NCBI GenBank assembly: GCA_949745795.1
Contig: CATKAZ010000096.1
Coordinates: 1 to 64,000, forward strand
Source: an uncultured Oscillospiraceae bacterium
GTDB taxonomy: Bacteria; Bacillota; Clostridia; Oscillospirales; Ruminococcaceae
Direction of reading: 5' to 3'
Length of the DNA stretch: 64,000 nucleotides
The notes beneath the pieces are model-generated. The model had not been told where the DNA came from and searched no databases. It was given only the letters and a program-made list of their open reading frames with translations. The stretch's first letter is position 1; each line of letters begins with the position of its first letter. The position numbers and the translations under genes are program-made. Positions 55,773-64,000 of this stretch are shown in pieces.

Positions 55773-55920
55773 CTCTGTTTTCACTTCAGCCATAAAATGA
55801 TCGTACATATTTTGTGCTGTTTCTTTATCCTATTAGATTTGATGTAATTATATTTTTTATTTCTTCATTTAATACATCTGCATTTTTACGAGAAGAGTTG
55901 TTTTTTATTTAAACTGATTT

Positions 55921-58260
55921 TTATTCAATCAATTTACGTTTCATTAAACATAAGTCAAAAACATTTATAACATTGTCATTATATAAGTCTCCTGCTTTCC
56001 AGTCGGTAAGCTTTGCATCAGGCATGGCAATCAGCCATTTCAGCATTGCCACAACGTCTGAAGTATTAAAGATGCCGTCTGCATTTACGTCGCCCTTTAA
56101 GGACTCGATTTTTTCATCTGCAAATGTCAGCAGATAGATAAACGGCGAATTCCAGTAAATTGTGATTTCGTTGGTTGAGTAGCTTTCCTGATTGTCGATA
56201 TAGCGTTTTAGAATCGGAGCGTCGGAGCAATACGCCTTGACTGCACTGTCTTCCAGGAACTGACCTACACCACCGACTATCATGCCCGGCATAGGTTTAT
56301 CTTGTGCAATAGAAGGTCTGTGATGAGGATGCTGAGGAGAAACTGTACCGCTGCCTGTGAGATAGCATACGCCAAGAGGATTGCAGCCGAGAATATAATT
56401 TTGATCGCCCATAGCGGAGTTTTTGTACTTTACATCACCAGTCAGCTTGTAAGCGTTTCCCAGAATAATGCCAGCATTAGCAACGTTCATATTGCTGCCC
56501 CAGTAATATGTTGGAATACCAACACCGTATGGACTGCTTTCCGAGCGTGATGCAAAACTGTCGGCTTGAGACAGGACGAATTTTTTCGCATTGATATAAA
56601 GCGGATCTTCTGTATCGGCATTTGGCATTGTCAGAATAGCAATATTGCCGTAATCACCCATATGACCTGTATCCATGCCGGTTTGTACGGAGATTTTTTC
56701 AGCAGCGATCTGATAAATTTCGTCTTTTGTGGTTCTCCAAAGCTGAGCTGCTGCCCAGTAACGTTCTTCCTTGTCGGAGGTATCGTCATAAGCGCCGGTT
56801 ACGATGTCCGAGGGATTTTTATAAACCAGATTTGGATTATTTTCAAGTCATTTCCAGGCGTTTTTTGCCGCTTTCAGACAGTTTTCGGCAAATGCTTTGT
56901 CCTTATCGAAATAAACCTCGTAAGCCAAAGCCATGGCACCGCAGAAGTCCGCAGTTGCAGTCGATGTGATAGGCGTCACTATCAATTCTGCGGTTTCTTC
57001 ATCCGGCATTACATACCCCGGGAATGCCGCACATGTGACTTTGTGATGAACACCTCCGGATTTATCCTGCATTTTCATCATCCATTCAAGTTCATAACGT
57101 ACTTCGTCAAGAACATCGGGTATACTGTTGCCGCTTTCGGGAATTCCGACATTGTCGGAAAACATTTCGGGCTTATTCAGATATGCATACATCAGGTCGG
57201 CAGCAGCCTTTGCACCGGGAACAACATATCTTCCGTAATCTCCCGCATCATGCCAGCCACCGCCGACGTCGATTTTTTCATTTGTTCCATAAACTGATGC
57301 AAGGGAATCATGGCAAGCCTTGTGACCAAATATATCATCATTTATTGATGTGCCGCATCTTTGTAAGTAAAACATTTTAAGTGTATCGTTAAGAACATTG
57401 TTATAAACATTGTCTGATATCTCAAATGTATATGAATCATCCAAATCACCGCAGGTAATGTAATATTTACCGGGCTTAGTAACGGCGGAGAAGTCACCCG
57501 TGCGGTTATTCTCGTCCGCAAGACTGTAATGCATCGTTGGAGAGAGGGTTCCTGTGTAAACGGGCTTTTTTGTTTCGGCATTTACAACAGTGAAATTATC
57601 AAAATTGTCGGCGTTCTTAAATACGACAGTTTTCCTTGCGTCGGTAAGATATCCTACCTGATTCGTGATAATTGACGGCTCATATGCTTTACCTGAATTT
57701 TTATCGACCTTGCTGTCGTCGATTAACTCCAAAGAAACATTGTCAATGTAAATCGTATGCTCAGGCAGATTTTCCTCATAGTTACCACAATTGAATTGTA
57801 AACGAGCCATAATATCCGTATCGGCTTCCATAGTGAATTCATAGTCAATCGTCTGCGGTTCAGTGGTAAGTGATAAGGTTTTGGCTGTGTATGCCTGATA
57901 AGTACCGCCGTTTTGTTGAATCATACCGTCAACAGTTCTGTTTGCCGTGGAAGAAATATCATATTTCAGACGATAAACACCGTTTTTATATAGAGGAATT
58001 ATGTCATAGTACACCTGAACTGCCCATGTCACATCACCGGTTGATGAAATTTTCAAGGCAAGTCTGCCGTCATCCGTTCCAAGACTGCATACGCCTCCTG
58101 TCTGATAGTAGGTGGTCCAGCCGATTGTACCGTTGTCAAATGTTGAGTTACTGACAAGATTGGTACTTTCAGCGTAAATCGGTGTGTATGAGATTACGCT
58201 GCCCAACATGATTGCAGAACATAGAACGGCCGTGCATTTTTTGAAAAAGTTTTGTTTCAT
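55921..58260 (-). pseudogene. GH9 cellulase with CBM4, Ig-like and dockerin domains, interrupted by an in-frame TGA
   Basis: 780 codons in one frame, broken only by TGA at codon 471 (56848-56850). Order: signal peptide (about 1-30), CBM4-like module (about 34-185, NLVSNSTFDNGTIGW), CelD-type Ig-like domain (about 195-290), GH9 barrel (about 295-710) and dockerin (about 720-779, DVNADGIFNTSD). The TGA stands where homologs have Trp (AWKxLENNP), one base from TGG. The nucleophile-side motif GGWHDAGDYGRY lies before it; the acid Glu (about 698, TNEITIYW), the HPHHRPS His and the dockerin lie after it. A product ending at 470 aa would be inactive and unanchored. Follows tetR by three bases, with AGGAGG inside the tetR end. 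Confidence 0.88.
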
Positions 58261-58263
58261 AAG

Positions 58264-58890
58264 TTAAACCTCCTGTTTCAGATAATGTGAAATAAACGTA
58301 TAAACCGCATTGTGAACTTGAACCGGATAATAAGGAATTCCGGAATATTCCAACGCTTTTTTCTGACTGTTACTGTTACTTGTGTAGCTGTCGATACCGT
58401 AAAGAAAAATGAAAAAGCTATGCTGAAATTCCTTTTTGACTGTATTGTTTATTGACGGAAAGAATTTGTCCAGGCAAAGAAGTAGTATGTTAATAGCGTT
58501 ATATGTAACCTGCTGTACCTCCGCAAGACGTTCGGTACGGCTGTTTTCTTCCAATTCGTAATGATTCCATGAGATAAGTTTCAGAAAATATCTGCGTTCA
58601 TGCAAAGAAGCGGCAACTGCTTCGGCAAATTCGTGCAGGGTCATATTGTCGTGATTTGCGATTTTTTGCAGTACGACACACCATGACTGAAATTCTCTTG
58701 CAATCAAGGCAAGAAAAATTTCTTCTTTATTTTGAAAATAATTATAAATGGAAGTGCGCGTCATGCTGGTTTTTTCACCGATCTCACGCATGGAGATATT
58801 TCGGAAACTCTTGGTTTGATAAAGCTCCTCAAAGGCGTCGATAATTTCATTTTTTCGGGAATTAGTAAGCTCTTCTGAACCTCGTGACAT
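58264..58890 (-). CDS. TetR-family transcriptional regulator
   Basis: 208 aa. N-terminal HTH (about 10-55, FRNISMREIGEKTSMTRTSI then YNYFQNKEEIFLALI) and a C-terminal ligand domain with no recognised specificity. Its gene is first of a two-gene operon with the GH9 cellulase. Two matching palindromes sit over its own promoter, which suggests autorepression and, through read-through, control of GH9. Confidence 0.92.
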   Translation of the reverse strand: MSRGSEELTNSRKNEIIDAFEELYQTKSFRNISMREIGEKTSMTRTSIYNYFQNKEEIFLALIAREFQSWCVVLQKIANHDNMTLHEFAEAVAASLHERRYFLKLISWNHYELEENSRTERLAEVQQVTYNAINILLLCLDKFFPSINNTVKKEFQHSFFIFLYGIDSYTSNSNSQKKALEYSGIPYYPVQVHNAVYTFISHYLKQEV

Positions 58891-58916
58891 GGCAATGCTC
58901 CTTATATTTTCTAAAC

Positions 58917-58963
58917 TGACAACTTGTCATTTATATTATATATCTAAGCTGACAGTTTGTCAA
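58917..58963 (-). promoter_or_regulatory. tetR-GH9 promoter with twin operators
   Basis: Minus strand TTGACA (58958-58963), 17 bp, TATAAT (58935-58940). Operator 1, TGACAGTTTGTCA (58950-58962), covers the -35; operator 2, TGACAACTTGTCA (58917-58929), covers the start site. Both are 13-bp palindromes, 33 bp apart. Confidence 0.85.
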
Positions 58964-58989
58964 GATAAATTGATTCATTAGAGGTAAAA

Positions 58990-59019
58990 TTGACGGAATG
59001 TTATAAAATATGTTATAAT
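58990..59019 (+). promoter_or_regulatory. Promoter of the LuxR-type regulator
   Basis: TTGACG (58990-58995), 18 bp, TATAAT (59014-59019). It lies 27 bases from the divergent tetR -35, close enough for TetR binding to affect both. Confidence 0.75.
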
Positions 59020-59050
59020 GCTTATATATGCGGAAGAGGGAGTGATAGTA

Positions 59051-59812
59051 TTGCTTACAGAAAATGAGTGGAATGCTATTAATAATATACTTTTGGAGTT
59101 ATATACAATAGATGCTCCTGATAAATTTATTAATAAAATAATGAAATTTATAAAAATGCTGATTCCGTATACAAAGGGGTGGTTCATTATTTTAAATGAT
59201 GATCAGGAAATCATAGGTGAAAAATCTTATTTTACGGGTTTTGATAAATCCTCGGAGAATAAATACATAAACTTTTATTATCAGGAGGACTATATTAAAT
59301 ATTTATATGATTTTACTTCGGAAACAAGTGTTTATAGAGATACGAATATTCTTGAAAAGGATATCAGGGAAAAAACTGATTTTTATATAGAATTTCTAAA
59401 ACCGGAGAATATAGTATTCGGATGCGGTATAATACTTATAAAAAATTCAAGGATAATCGGTATATTCAATCTTTTCAGAAATGAGGATGCCGGTGATTTT
59501 AATAAAAAAGAAATTTATATTTTAAACGTATTAAAAAAGCATATAGAAAATATTCTTTATAATATAACTCAATTAAGTTGTGATAAAATGTCAATCGGTA
59601 AAAGCATTGATATTTTTTCAAGTGAATATCATCTTACGGTAAGAGAAACCGAAATACTGAAGCTTATTAATAAGGGATATTCAAACCGGGAAATTTCGGA
59701 TAAGTTTGTAATTTCATTGTCAACAACTAAAAAACATATTTACAATCTTTATAATAAAACAGGAGTGTCGAGTAGGAGTCAGCTTATATCGCTTTTTCTT
59801 GACAGGGGATAA
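59051..59812 (+). CDS. LuxR-family HTH regulator
   Basis: 253 aa. N-terminal GAF-like sensor (about 1-190) and C-terminal LuxR HTH (LTVRETEILKLINKGYSNRE, then FVISLSTTKKHIYNLYNKTG). An ATG at 59018 is rejected as the start because it lies in the promoter -10; the TTG at 59051, eight bases after GAGGGAG, fits better. It precedes the guanidine/urea operon in the same direction and may regulate it. Confidence 0.85.
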   Translation: MLTENEWNAINNILLELYTIDAPDKFINKIMKFIKMLIPYTKGWFIILNDDQEIIGEKSYFTGFDKSSENKYINFYYQEDYIKYLYDFTSETSVYRDTNILEKDIREKTDFYIEFLKPENIVFGCGIILIKNSRIIGIFNLFRNEDAGDFNKKEIYILNVLKKHIENILYNITQLSCDKMSIGKSIDIFSSEYHLTVRETEILKLINKGYSNREISDKFVISLSTTKKHIYNLYNKTGVSSRSQLISLFLDRG

Positions 59813-59866
59813 ATAATATAGAACTAAAGTAGTAAATTGATTGTCGAATATTAAACTTTTTTATAA

Positions 59867-59895
59867 TTGAATAATTTTTGTTTCAGATGTATAAT
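59867..59895 (+). promoter_or_regulatory. Promoter of the DUF1989-carboxylase operon
   Basis: TTGAAT (59867-59872), 17 bp, TATAAT (59890-59895), start near 59902, placed only about 12 bases before a terminator hairpin. Confidence 0.8.
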
Positions 59896-59913
59896 AAAAG
59901 CATAAAAGAAAGC

Positions 59914-59961
59914 AAAGGAGCTTTAAGATACCAAGCAGGTGTCTTAAAGCTCCTTTTTTAT
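59914..59961 (+). terminator. Leader terminator (candidate attenuator) of the DUF1989-carboxylase operon
   Basis: A 19-bp stem, AAAGGAGCTTTAAGATACC / GGTGTCTTAAAGCTCCTTT (one G-U pair), loop AAGCA, then T-run. It lies between the promoter and the first gene, so full-length transcription needs read-through or antitermination. The leader lacks the conserved core of the guanidine-I riboswitch, and no alternative antiterminator pairing was found. Confidence 0.85.
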
Positions 59962-59985
59962 TGCAGATAATATAAAAGGAGATAG

Positions 59986-60711
59986 ATGGTTATGCAAAAA
60001 ATTTTTACTAAAGAATTTAGACCCGGTGAAAAATGGTCAGGATTAATCGGAAAGAATAAGTATATTCACTTTAAAGCCCTTGGTGATAATGCAAATGTAT
60101 CTGTACTTCTCTATAATATGAGAGATACATCTGAAAGATTTAATATGCCTGATTCACTTAAAGCTCAGTATACAGCTCATCTTACAAAAGGTAATGTACT
60201 AATGAGTGATAACGGACGGGTTTTAGCAAGTATTGTAGAAGACAGTCTTGGCTGGCATGATGCAATATGCGGTCATACAACCAGAAGAATGACAGATGAA
60301 AAATACGGAAAGACAACATATCAGGAACAGGGAAATGAATTTTTCAGGTGCGGTGAGGAAAATTTTAAAATTGAACTTGTACGTAACAATATGAGTAAAA
60401 GAGACATTGTACCATGTGTAAATCTTTTTTCAAAGGTTTATGTGGATGAAGACGGAAGTATGAATTATGTTCCGAACCATTGTAAAAAAGGTTCAACGGT
60501 AACTCTCAGAACAGAGATGGATATAATTTTCGTTGTTTCAAATACACCGAATCCGCTGGATCCTTCTGCTGAATATCCGTCAGTTCCTGTAACTATGGAG
60601 GTTTATGATGCACCTAAGACAGATCTTATGGATGAATGTGTGAATTACAGAGATGAAAATTACAGAGCGTTTGAAAATACATGGGATTATTACAATCTGC
60701 TTGGTAAATAA
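59986..60711 (+). CDS. DUF1989 protein, urea/guanidine carboxylase-associated (UAAP1-like)
   Basis: 241 aa. EFRPGEKWSGLIGKNKYIHF, NANVSVLLYNMRDTSERFNM, DSLGWHDAICGHTTRR and SKRDIVPCVNLFSKV match UAAP1, now known in guanidine-degrading bacteria as a subunit of carboxyguanidine deiminase, which acts on the product of the carboxylase. Catalytic-type Cys and His residues are kept (GWHD, CGH). AAGGAG lies four bases before this ATG; ATG at 59992 is an equal alternative. First gene of the operon. Confidence 0.88.
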   Translation: MVMQKIFTKEFRPGEKWSGLIGKNKYIHFKALGDNANVSVLLYNMRDTSERFNMPDSLKAQYTAHLTKGNVLMSDNGRVLASIVEDSLGWHDAICGHTTRRMTDEKYGKTTYQEQGNEFFRCGEENFKIELVRNNMSKRDIVPCVNLFSKVYVDEDGSMNYVPNHCKKGSTVTLRTEMDIIFVVSNTPNPLDPSAEYPSVPVTMEVYDAPKTDLMDECVNYRDENYRAFENTWDYYNLLGK

Positions 60712-60732
60712 TTAAGGGAGGATAAACTTATT

Positions 60733-61380
60733 ATGTTTGGATTTATTGAAAAAGACAGTGAACTTAAAATAGAAGACGCTGTATATGATGAAGTACTTGA
60801 AGCAGGACTGGGCTGGATACATAAATTGAAAAAAGGGCAGTCTTTCAGAATACTTGATCTTGAAGGAAACCAGGCAGTAGATACAACATTTTATGATATG
60901 GCTGATCCCGAAGATCATTATGGCGCCGTTCAGACGGTTGTTGCTCAGAAAAATATTTACCTTACAACGGGCAGTATACTGCGGGCTGAATCAGGCAAAC
61001 CGCTGCTTGAAATAACCGCTGATAAGACCGGAAGACATGATACACTTGGCGGAGCTTGTTCATCACAAAGTAATACAGTACGTTATGCAAGAGAAAAAAG
61101 GTACATGCATAACTGCCGTGACAGTTTTATGCTACAGCTTGCTGATTGCAAATTAGATATAAGAAAAAGAGATCTTGCGCCTAATATAAATTTTTTTATG
61201 AATGTTCCGATTACTAAAGAGGGCGGATATAAATTTGACGACGGTGTATCTGCTCCGGGAAAATATGTTGAAATGAAGGCTTTGGAAGATGTAATGATTC
61301 TTATAAGTAATTGTCCGCAGTTGAATAATCCGTGTAATGCGTATAATCCTACACCGGTAAGACTTCTTATATGGGATTGA
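60733..61380 (+). CDS. DUF1989 protein, urea/guanidine carboxylase-associated (UAAP2-like)
   Basis: 215 aa, homologous to the preceding protein. [18 protein letters not shown] core ([20 protein letters not shown]), [40 protein letters not shown] and YMHNCRDSF match UAAP2. The two would form the heteromeric carboxyguanidine deiminase if the pathway is for guanidine. AAGGGAGG precedes the ATG. 20 bases before the carboxylase. Confidence 0.88.
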   Translation: MFGFIEKDSELKIEDAVYDEVLEAGLGWIHKLKKGQSFRILDLEGNQAVDTTFYDMADPEDHYGAVQTVVAQKNIYLTTGSILRAESGKPLLEITADKTGRHDTLGGACSSQSNTVRYAREKRYMHNCRDSFMLQLADCKLDIRKRDLAPNINFFMNVPITKEGGYKFDDGVSAPGKYVEMKALEDVMILISNCPQLNNPCNAYNPTPVRLLIWD

Positions 61381-61399
61381 TTATTAGGAGTGAAATATA

Positions 61400-64000
61400 A
61401 TGTTTAAAAAAGTATTGATAGCAAACAGAGGAGCTATTGCCGTAAGAATAGAGCGAACTCTGAAAAAAATGGGTATAAAAAGTGTTGCGGTATATTCAAA
61501 AGCAGATCGTGACAGCCTTCATGTTGAATATGCAGATGAAACGTTCTATCTGGGAGAAGGCACAGCAAAAGATACATATCTTGATGTTGATAAGATAATT
61601 GAAGCTGCATTGAAAACAGGTGCTGAGGCTGTTCACCCCGGTTATGGATTTTTAAGTGAAAATACTGTTTTTGCAGCCATGTGTGAAAAAAATAATATCA
61701 AGTTTATAGGACCGGATTCCAATCAGATAAAACTTTTCGGTTTAAAACATTCTGCGAGAGAAATTGCCGAACGTGCAAATGTACCCCTTCTATCCGGTAC
61801 AGGACTTTTAAACTGTATTGATGAAGCTGTTGAGGCAGCAGAAAAAATAGGATATCCGGTAATGATAAAAAGTACGGCCGGCGGCGGAGGTATAGGAATA
61901 AGAATATGCGAGACTAAGGATGAACTTGTTTCATCTTATGATAATGTTTGTCATCTTGCCGAAAGTAATTTTAATGATGCCGGAGTATTTCTTGAAAAGT
62001 ATATCAGAAAAGCAAGACACGTTGAAGTTCAGATATTCGGAAATGAGTATGGTGAGGTAGCTGTACTTGGTGAACGTGATTGTTCGGTTCAGCGGAGAAA
62101 TCAGAAAGTTGTCGAAGAATCCCCGGCTCCTAATCTTTCGGAAAAAGTAAGACAGGAAATGTATAAAGCCGCAAAAAGTCTTGCAAAAACAAGTGGTTAC
62201 AGAAATGCAGGTACCGTGGAATTTTTATATGATGAATCTGTTGAAAAATTCTACTTTCTTGAAGTAAATACAAGGTTACAGGTTGAACATGGTATAACTG
62301 AAGAAGTATATGGTGTTGACCTTGTTGAATGGATGGTGAAGGAAGCCTCAGGAGAACTTAAAGGTATTGAAAATTTTAAAGCTGTTCCGAATGGAAATTC
62401 TATTGAGATAAGAGTTTATGCCGAAGACTGCATTAATAATTTCCGTCCCGGTACAGGAAAAATAGATGATGTTATTTTTAGTAATAAAGCACGAGTAGAA
62501 ACATGGATAAGAAAGAATACAGAAATATCGCCTTTATATGACCCAATGCTTGCAAAAGTTATAGTTCATGCCGAATCAAGAGAATCGGCTGTAAGCAAAA
62601 TGCTTGAAGTCATTGATGAATCAAAGATATATGGTGTGACAACTAATCTTATGTATCTGAAAAGTCTTATTTCGTCTGATGATTATAAGGCAGGTAAACT
62701 TTTTACTAAAATGCTTGAAGGCTTTATGCCGGAAGAAAATTCACTTGAAGTTCTTGACGGCGGTTTACAGTCAACTGTTCAGGACGCAGAAGGAATGATC
62801 GGATATTGGACAGTCGGTGTCCCTCCATGCGGTGCTATGGATTCATACAGCTTCAGAATAGGAAACCGACTTCTTGGAAATTCTCCCAATGCCGCAGGTA
62901 TTGAGCTTACTATGAGAGGCGGTACTTACAGGTTCAGAACAGCTGTAAGCTTTTGTATCACCGGTGCTGATATGTCAGCAACACTCGACGGAGAATCTTT
63001 ACCCATGTATACAGTAGTTAATGCCGCTCCGATGCAGGAACTTAAATTTAAAACCTGTACAAAAGGTATGAGAACATATCTCCTTATTGCAGGCGGTCTT
63101 GATGTACCGGAGATAATGGGAAGCCGTTCTACATTTTGTGACGGTAAGTTTGGCGGTCACAACGGACGAGCATTAAGAACAGGTGATGTATTGCATCTTA
63201 ATGAAAATTGTTTGATTAGCAGTAAGGTTTCATTTAAAAAAGAGTATATTCCGAAAATAGATAATACATGGAATATCGGTGTTATTCCGGGACCGCAGCC
63301 AACATATGAATACTTAAAGCCTGAGTATTTGAAAACATTGACAGAGTCTGAATACACGGTTAACTTTAACAGTGCAAGAACAGGTATAAGACTTAACGGT
63401 CCTATTCCTCAATGGGTAAGGGAAGACGGAGGCGAAGCAGGACTTCATCCTTCAAACATTCATGATAATGCATATGCTATCGGAACTCTTGATCTTACAG
63501 GTGATCAGTCTATACTATTAGGACCTGACGGTCCTTCATTAGGCGGGTTTGTTTGTTCAGTAACAACTGCCAAGGGAGAACTTTGGAAACTAGGTCAGTT
63601 ACATCCGGGTGATAAGGTTCGTTTTCAGCTTATTACTCTTGAGCAGGCCGAAAAAATAAGAAAGGCTCAGGAAAAGAATATATCACTCGATTATACAGAA
63701 GTTAATCTTCCGGAAAAAACAGATATTAAAGCTTCGTATGCTGTACTTGCATCAGGAAATCACGATAATACGAATTATAAAATCAGATTACAGGGTGAAG
63801 AAAATATACTTATTGAATATGGGGAAATGGAACTTAATATTGAATTGCGTTTCAGAGTACATATTCTTATGAATGAACTTGAAAAAAGCGGATTACCTAT
63901 TATAGATATGACACCCGGTATTCGTTCACTTCAGATACATTTTGACGTGGAGCATATTTCAGCAAGAGAAATGTGCAGTAAGGTAATAGAGGTAAATGCA
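61400..64000 (+). CDS. Biotin-dependent guanidine/urea carboxylase (3' end outside window)
   Basis: 867 codons are visible and the frame is open at the right edge. Biotin carboxylase domain (about 1-450): MFKKVLIANRGAIAVRIERT, ATP-grasp KSTAGGGGIGIR, EKYIRKARHVEVQIFG and the catalytic EVNTRLQVEHGITEEVYG. Carboxyltransferase domain begins about 455: LDGGLQSTVQDAEGMIGYWT, then HPSNIHDNAYAIGTLDL and GPDGPSLGGFVC. The C-terminal biotin-carrier domain is missing only because of the window end. Carboxylates urea to allophanate or guanidine to carboxyguanidine; the neighbouring UAAP pair favours guanidine. AGGAGTG precedes the ATG. Confidence 0.93.
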   Translation, partial: MFKKVLIANRGAIAVRIERTLKKMGIKSVAVYSKADRDSLHVEYADETFYLGEGTAKDTYLDVDKIIEAALKTGAEAVHPGYGFLSENTVFAAMCEKNNIKFIGPDSNQIKLFGLKHSAREIAERANVPLLSGTGLLNCIDEAVEAAEKIGYPVMIKSTAGGGGIGIRICETKDELVSSYDNVCHLAESNFNDAGVFLEKYIRKARHVEVQIFGNEYGEVAVLGERDCSVQRRNQKVVEESPAPNLSEKVRQEMYKAAKSLAKTSGYRNAGTVEFLYDESVEKFYFLEVNTRLQVEHGITEEVYGVDLVEWMVKEASGELKGIENFKAVPNGNSIEIRVYAEDCINNFRPGTGKIDDVIFSNKARVETWIRKNTEISPLYDPMLAKVIVHAESRESAVSKMLEVIDESKIYGVTTNLMYLKSLISSDDYKAGKLFTKMLEGFMPEENSLEVLDGGLQSTVQDAEGMIGYWTVGVPPCGAMDSYSFRIGNRLLGNSPNAAGIELTMRGGTYRFRTAVSFCITGADMSATLDGESLPMYTVVNAAPMQELKFKTCTKGMRTYLLIAGGLDVPEIMGSRSTFCDGKFGGHNGRALRTGDVLHLNENCLISSKVSFKKEYIPKIDNTWNIGVIPGPQPTYEYLKPEYLKTLTESEYTVNFNSARTGIRLNGPIPQWVREDGGEAGLHPSNIHDNAYAIGTLDLTGDQSILLGPDGPSLGGFVCSVTTAKGELWKLGQLHPGDKVRFQLITLEQAEKIRKAQEKNISLDYTEVNLPEKTDIKASYAVLASGNHDNTNYKIRLQGEENILIEYGEMELNIELRFRVHILMNELEKSGLPIIDMTPGIRSLQIHFDVEHISAREMCSKVIEVNA

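Noticed and set aside
55773..55829. Minus-strand gene remnant (DKETAQNMYDHFMAEVKTE)
   Set aside because: Only 19 codons between two stops; no family can be assigned.
56848..56850. Selenocysteine or reassigned TGA in GH9
   Set aside because: The position is Trp in the family, no obvious stem-loop follows the codon, and TGA serves as a normal stop for other genes here (secY neighbour map, rpmJ, the 42267 gene).
56566..57297. Long plus-strand frame of 243 codons
   Set aside because: It lies antisense to the GH9 gene, has no ribosome-binding site and resembles no family; it is a shadow of codon bias.
59018..59050. ATG start of the LuxR-type gene at 59018
   Set aside because: The ATG is part of the TATAAT -10 sequence, so it would not be in the mRNA; TTG at 59051 has a ribosome-binding site.
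59896..59985. Guanidine-I (ykkC) riboswitch before the carboxylase operon
   Set aside because: The leader is only about 60 nt before the terminator and lacks the conserved ACGRG-type core; it is one simple hairpin.

Overview
The window reads as chromosome of a low-GC, Gram-positive anaerobe of the Clostridia, most like a cellulolytic Ruminococcus or other Oscillospiraceae. The evidence is dockerin-bearing glycoside hydrolases (GH26, GH48, GH9), sporulation genes (a 29-codon spoVM, an M50 SpoIVFB-like protease, a SpoIIQ-like M23 protein), a Firmicutes-type ylo gene order, sigma-A promoters with 17-bp spacers, and frequent TTG starts. No species is named because nothing here fixes one.

Layout. 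(1) 1-10.65 kb: distal part of the S10/spc/alpha ribosomal operon, rpsQ (cut by the window edge) to rplQ, with secY, adk, map, a KOW protein, infA and rpoA, closed by a strong terminator. (2) 10.7-14.6 kb, mostly minus strand: secreted GH26 mannanase with dockerin, a TPR protein, and an Xre-type regulator divergent from a small membrane protein across a shared palindrome. (3) 14.6-23.7 kb: a heterodimeric ABC exporter, an M23 peptidase, and a four-gene ABC-ATPase/permease/GldG-like/DUF4340 operon. (4) 24.1-27.2 kb: secreted GH48 processive cellulase with Ig-like domain and dockerin, behind a strong promoter and a repeat-rich leader. (5) 27.2-40.8 kb: a long housekeeping run (yicC, remA, gmk, rpoZ, priA, def, fmt, Zn peptidase, rsmB, rlmN, PP2C phosphatase, PASTA kinase, rsgA, thiN, spoVM). 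(6) 40.8-42.2 kb: an accessory island of three ribbon-helix-helix (RHH) genes on the minus strand, with promoter-plus-hairpin units on the plus strand that look like roughly 78-nt small RNAs. (7) 42.2-55.6 kb: M50 protease, radical-SAM/DUF2344 pair, rplS, two signal peptidases, rbgA, rnhB, yraN, thrC, tig, clpP, clpX and initiator tRNA. (8) 55.9-58.9 kb: a TetR regulator and a GH9 cellulase broken by one in-frame TGA. (9) 59.0-64.0 kb: LuxR-type regulator, a promoter-terminator leader, two DUF1989 proteins and a biotin-dependent carboxylase running off the window, together a probable guanidine (or urea) degradation operon.

How it works together. The three hydrolases would act outside the cell on mannan and cellulose, attached through dockerins to scaffoldins not encoded here; each gene has its own regulatory DNA. 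The strongest candidates for something undescribed are the RHH/small-RNA island at 41.0-42.2 kb, where each RHH promoter carries its own pair of operator-like sites and two small-RNA terminators overlap the stop codons of convergent RHH genes, and the leader with a 19-bp terminator hairpin ahead of the guanidine/urea operon. All functions are inferred from sequence reading alone; no database search was run.
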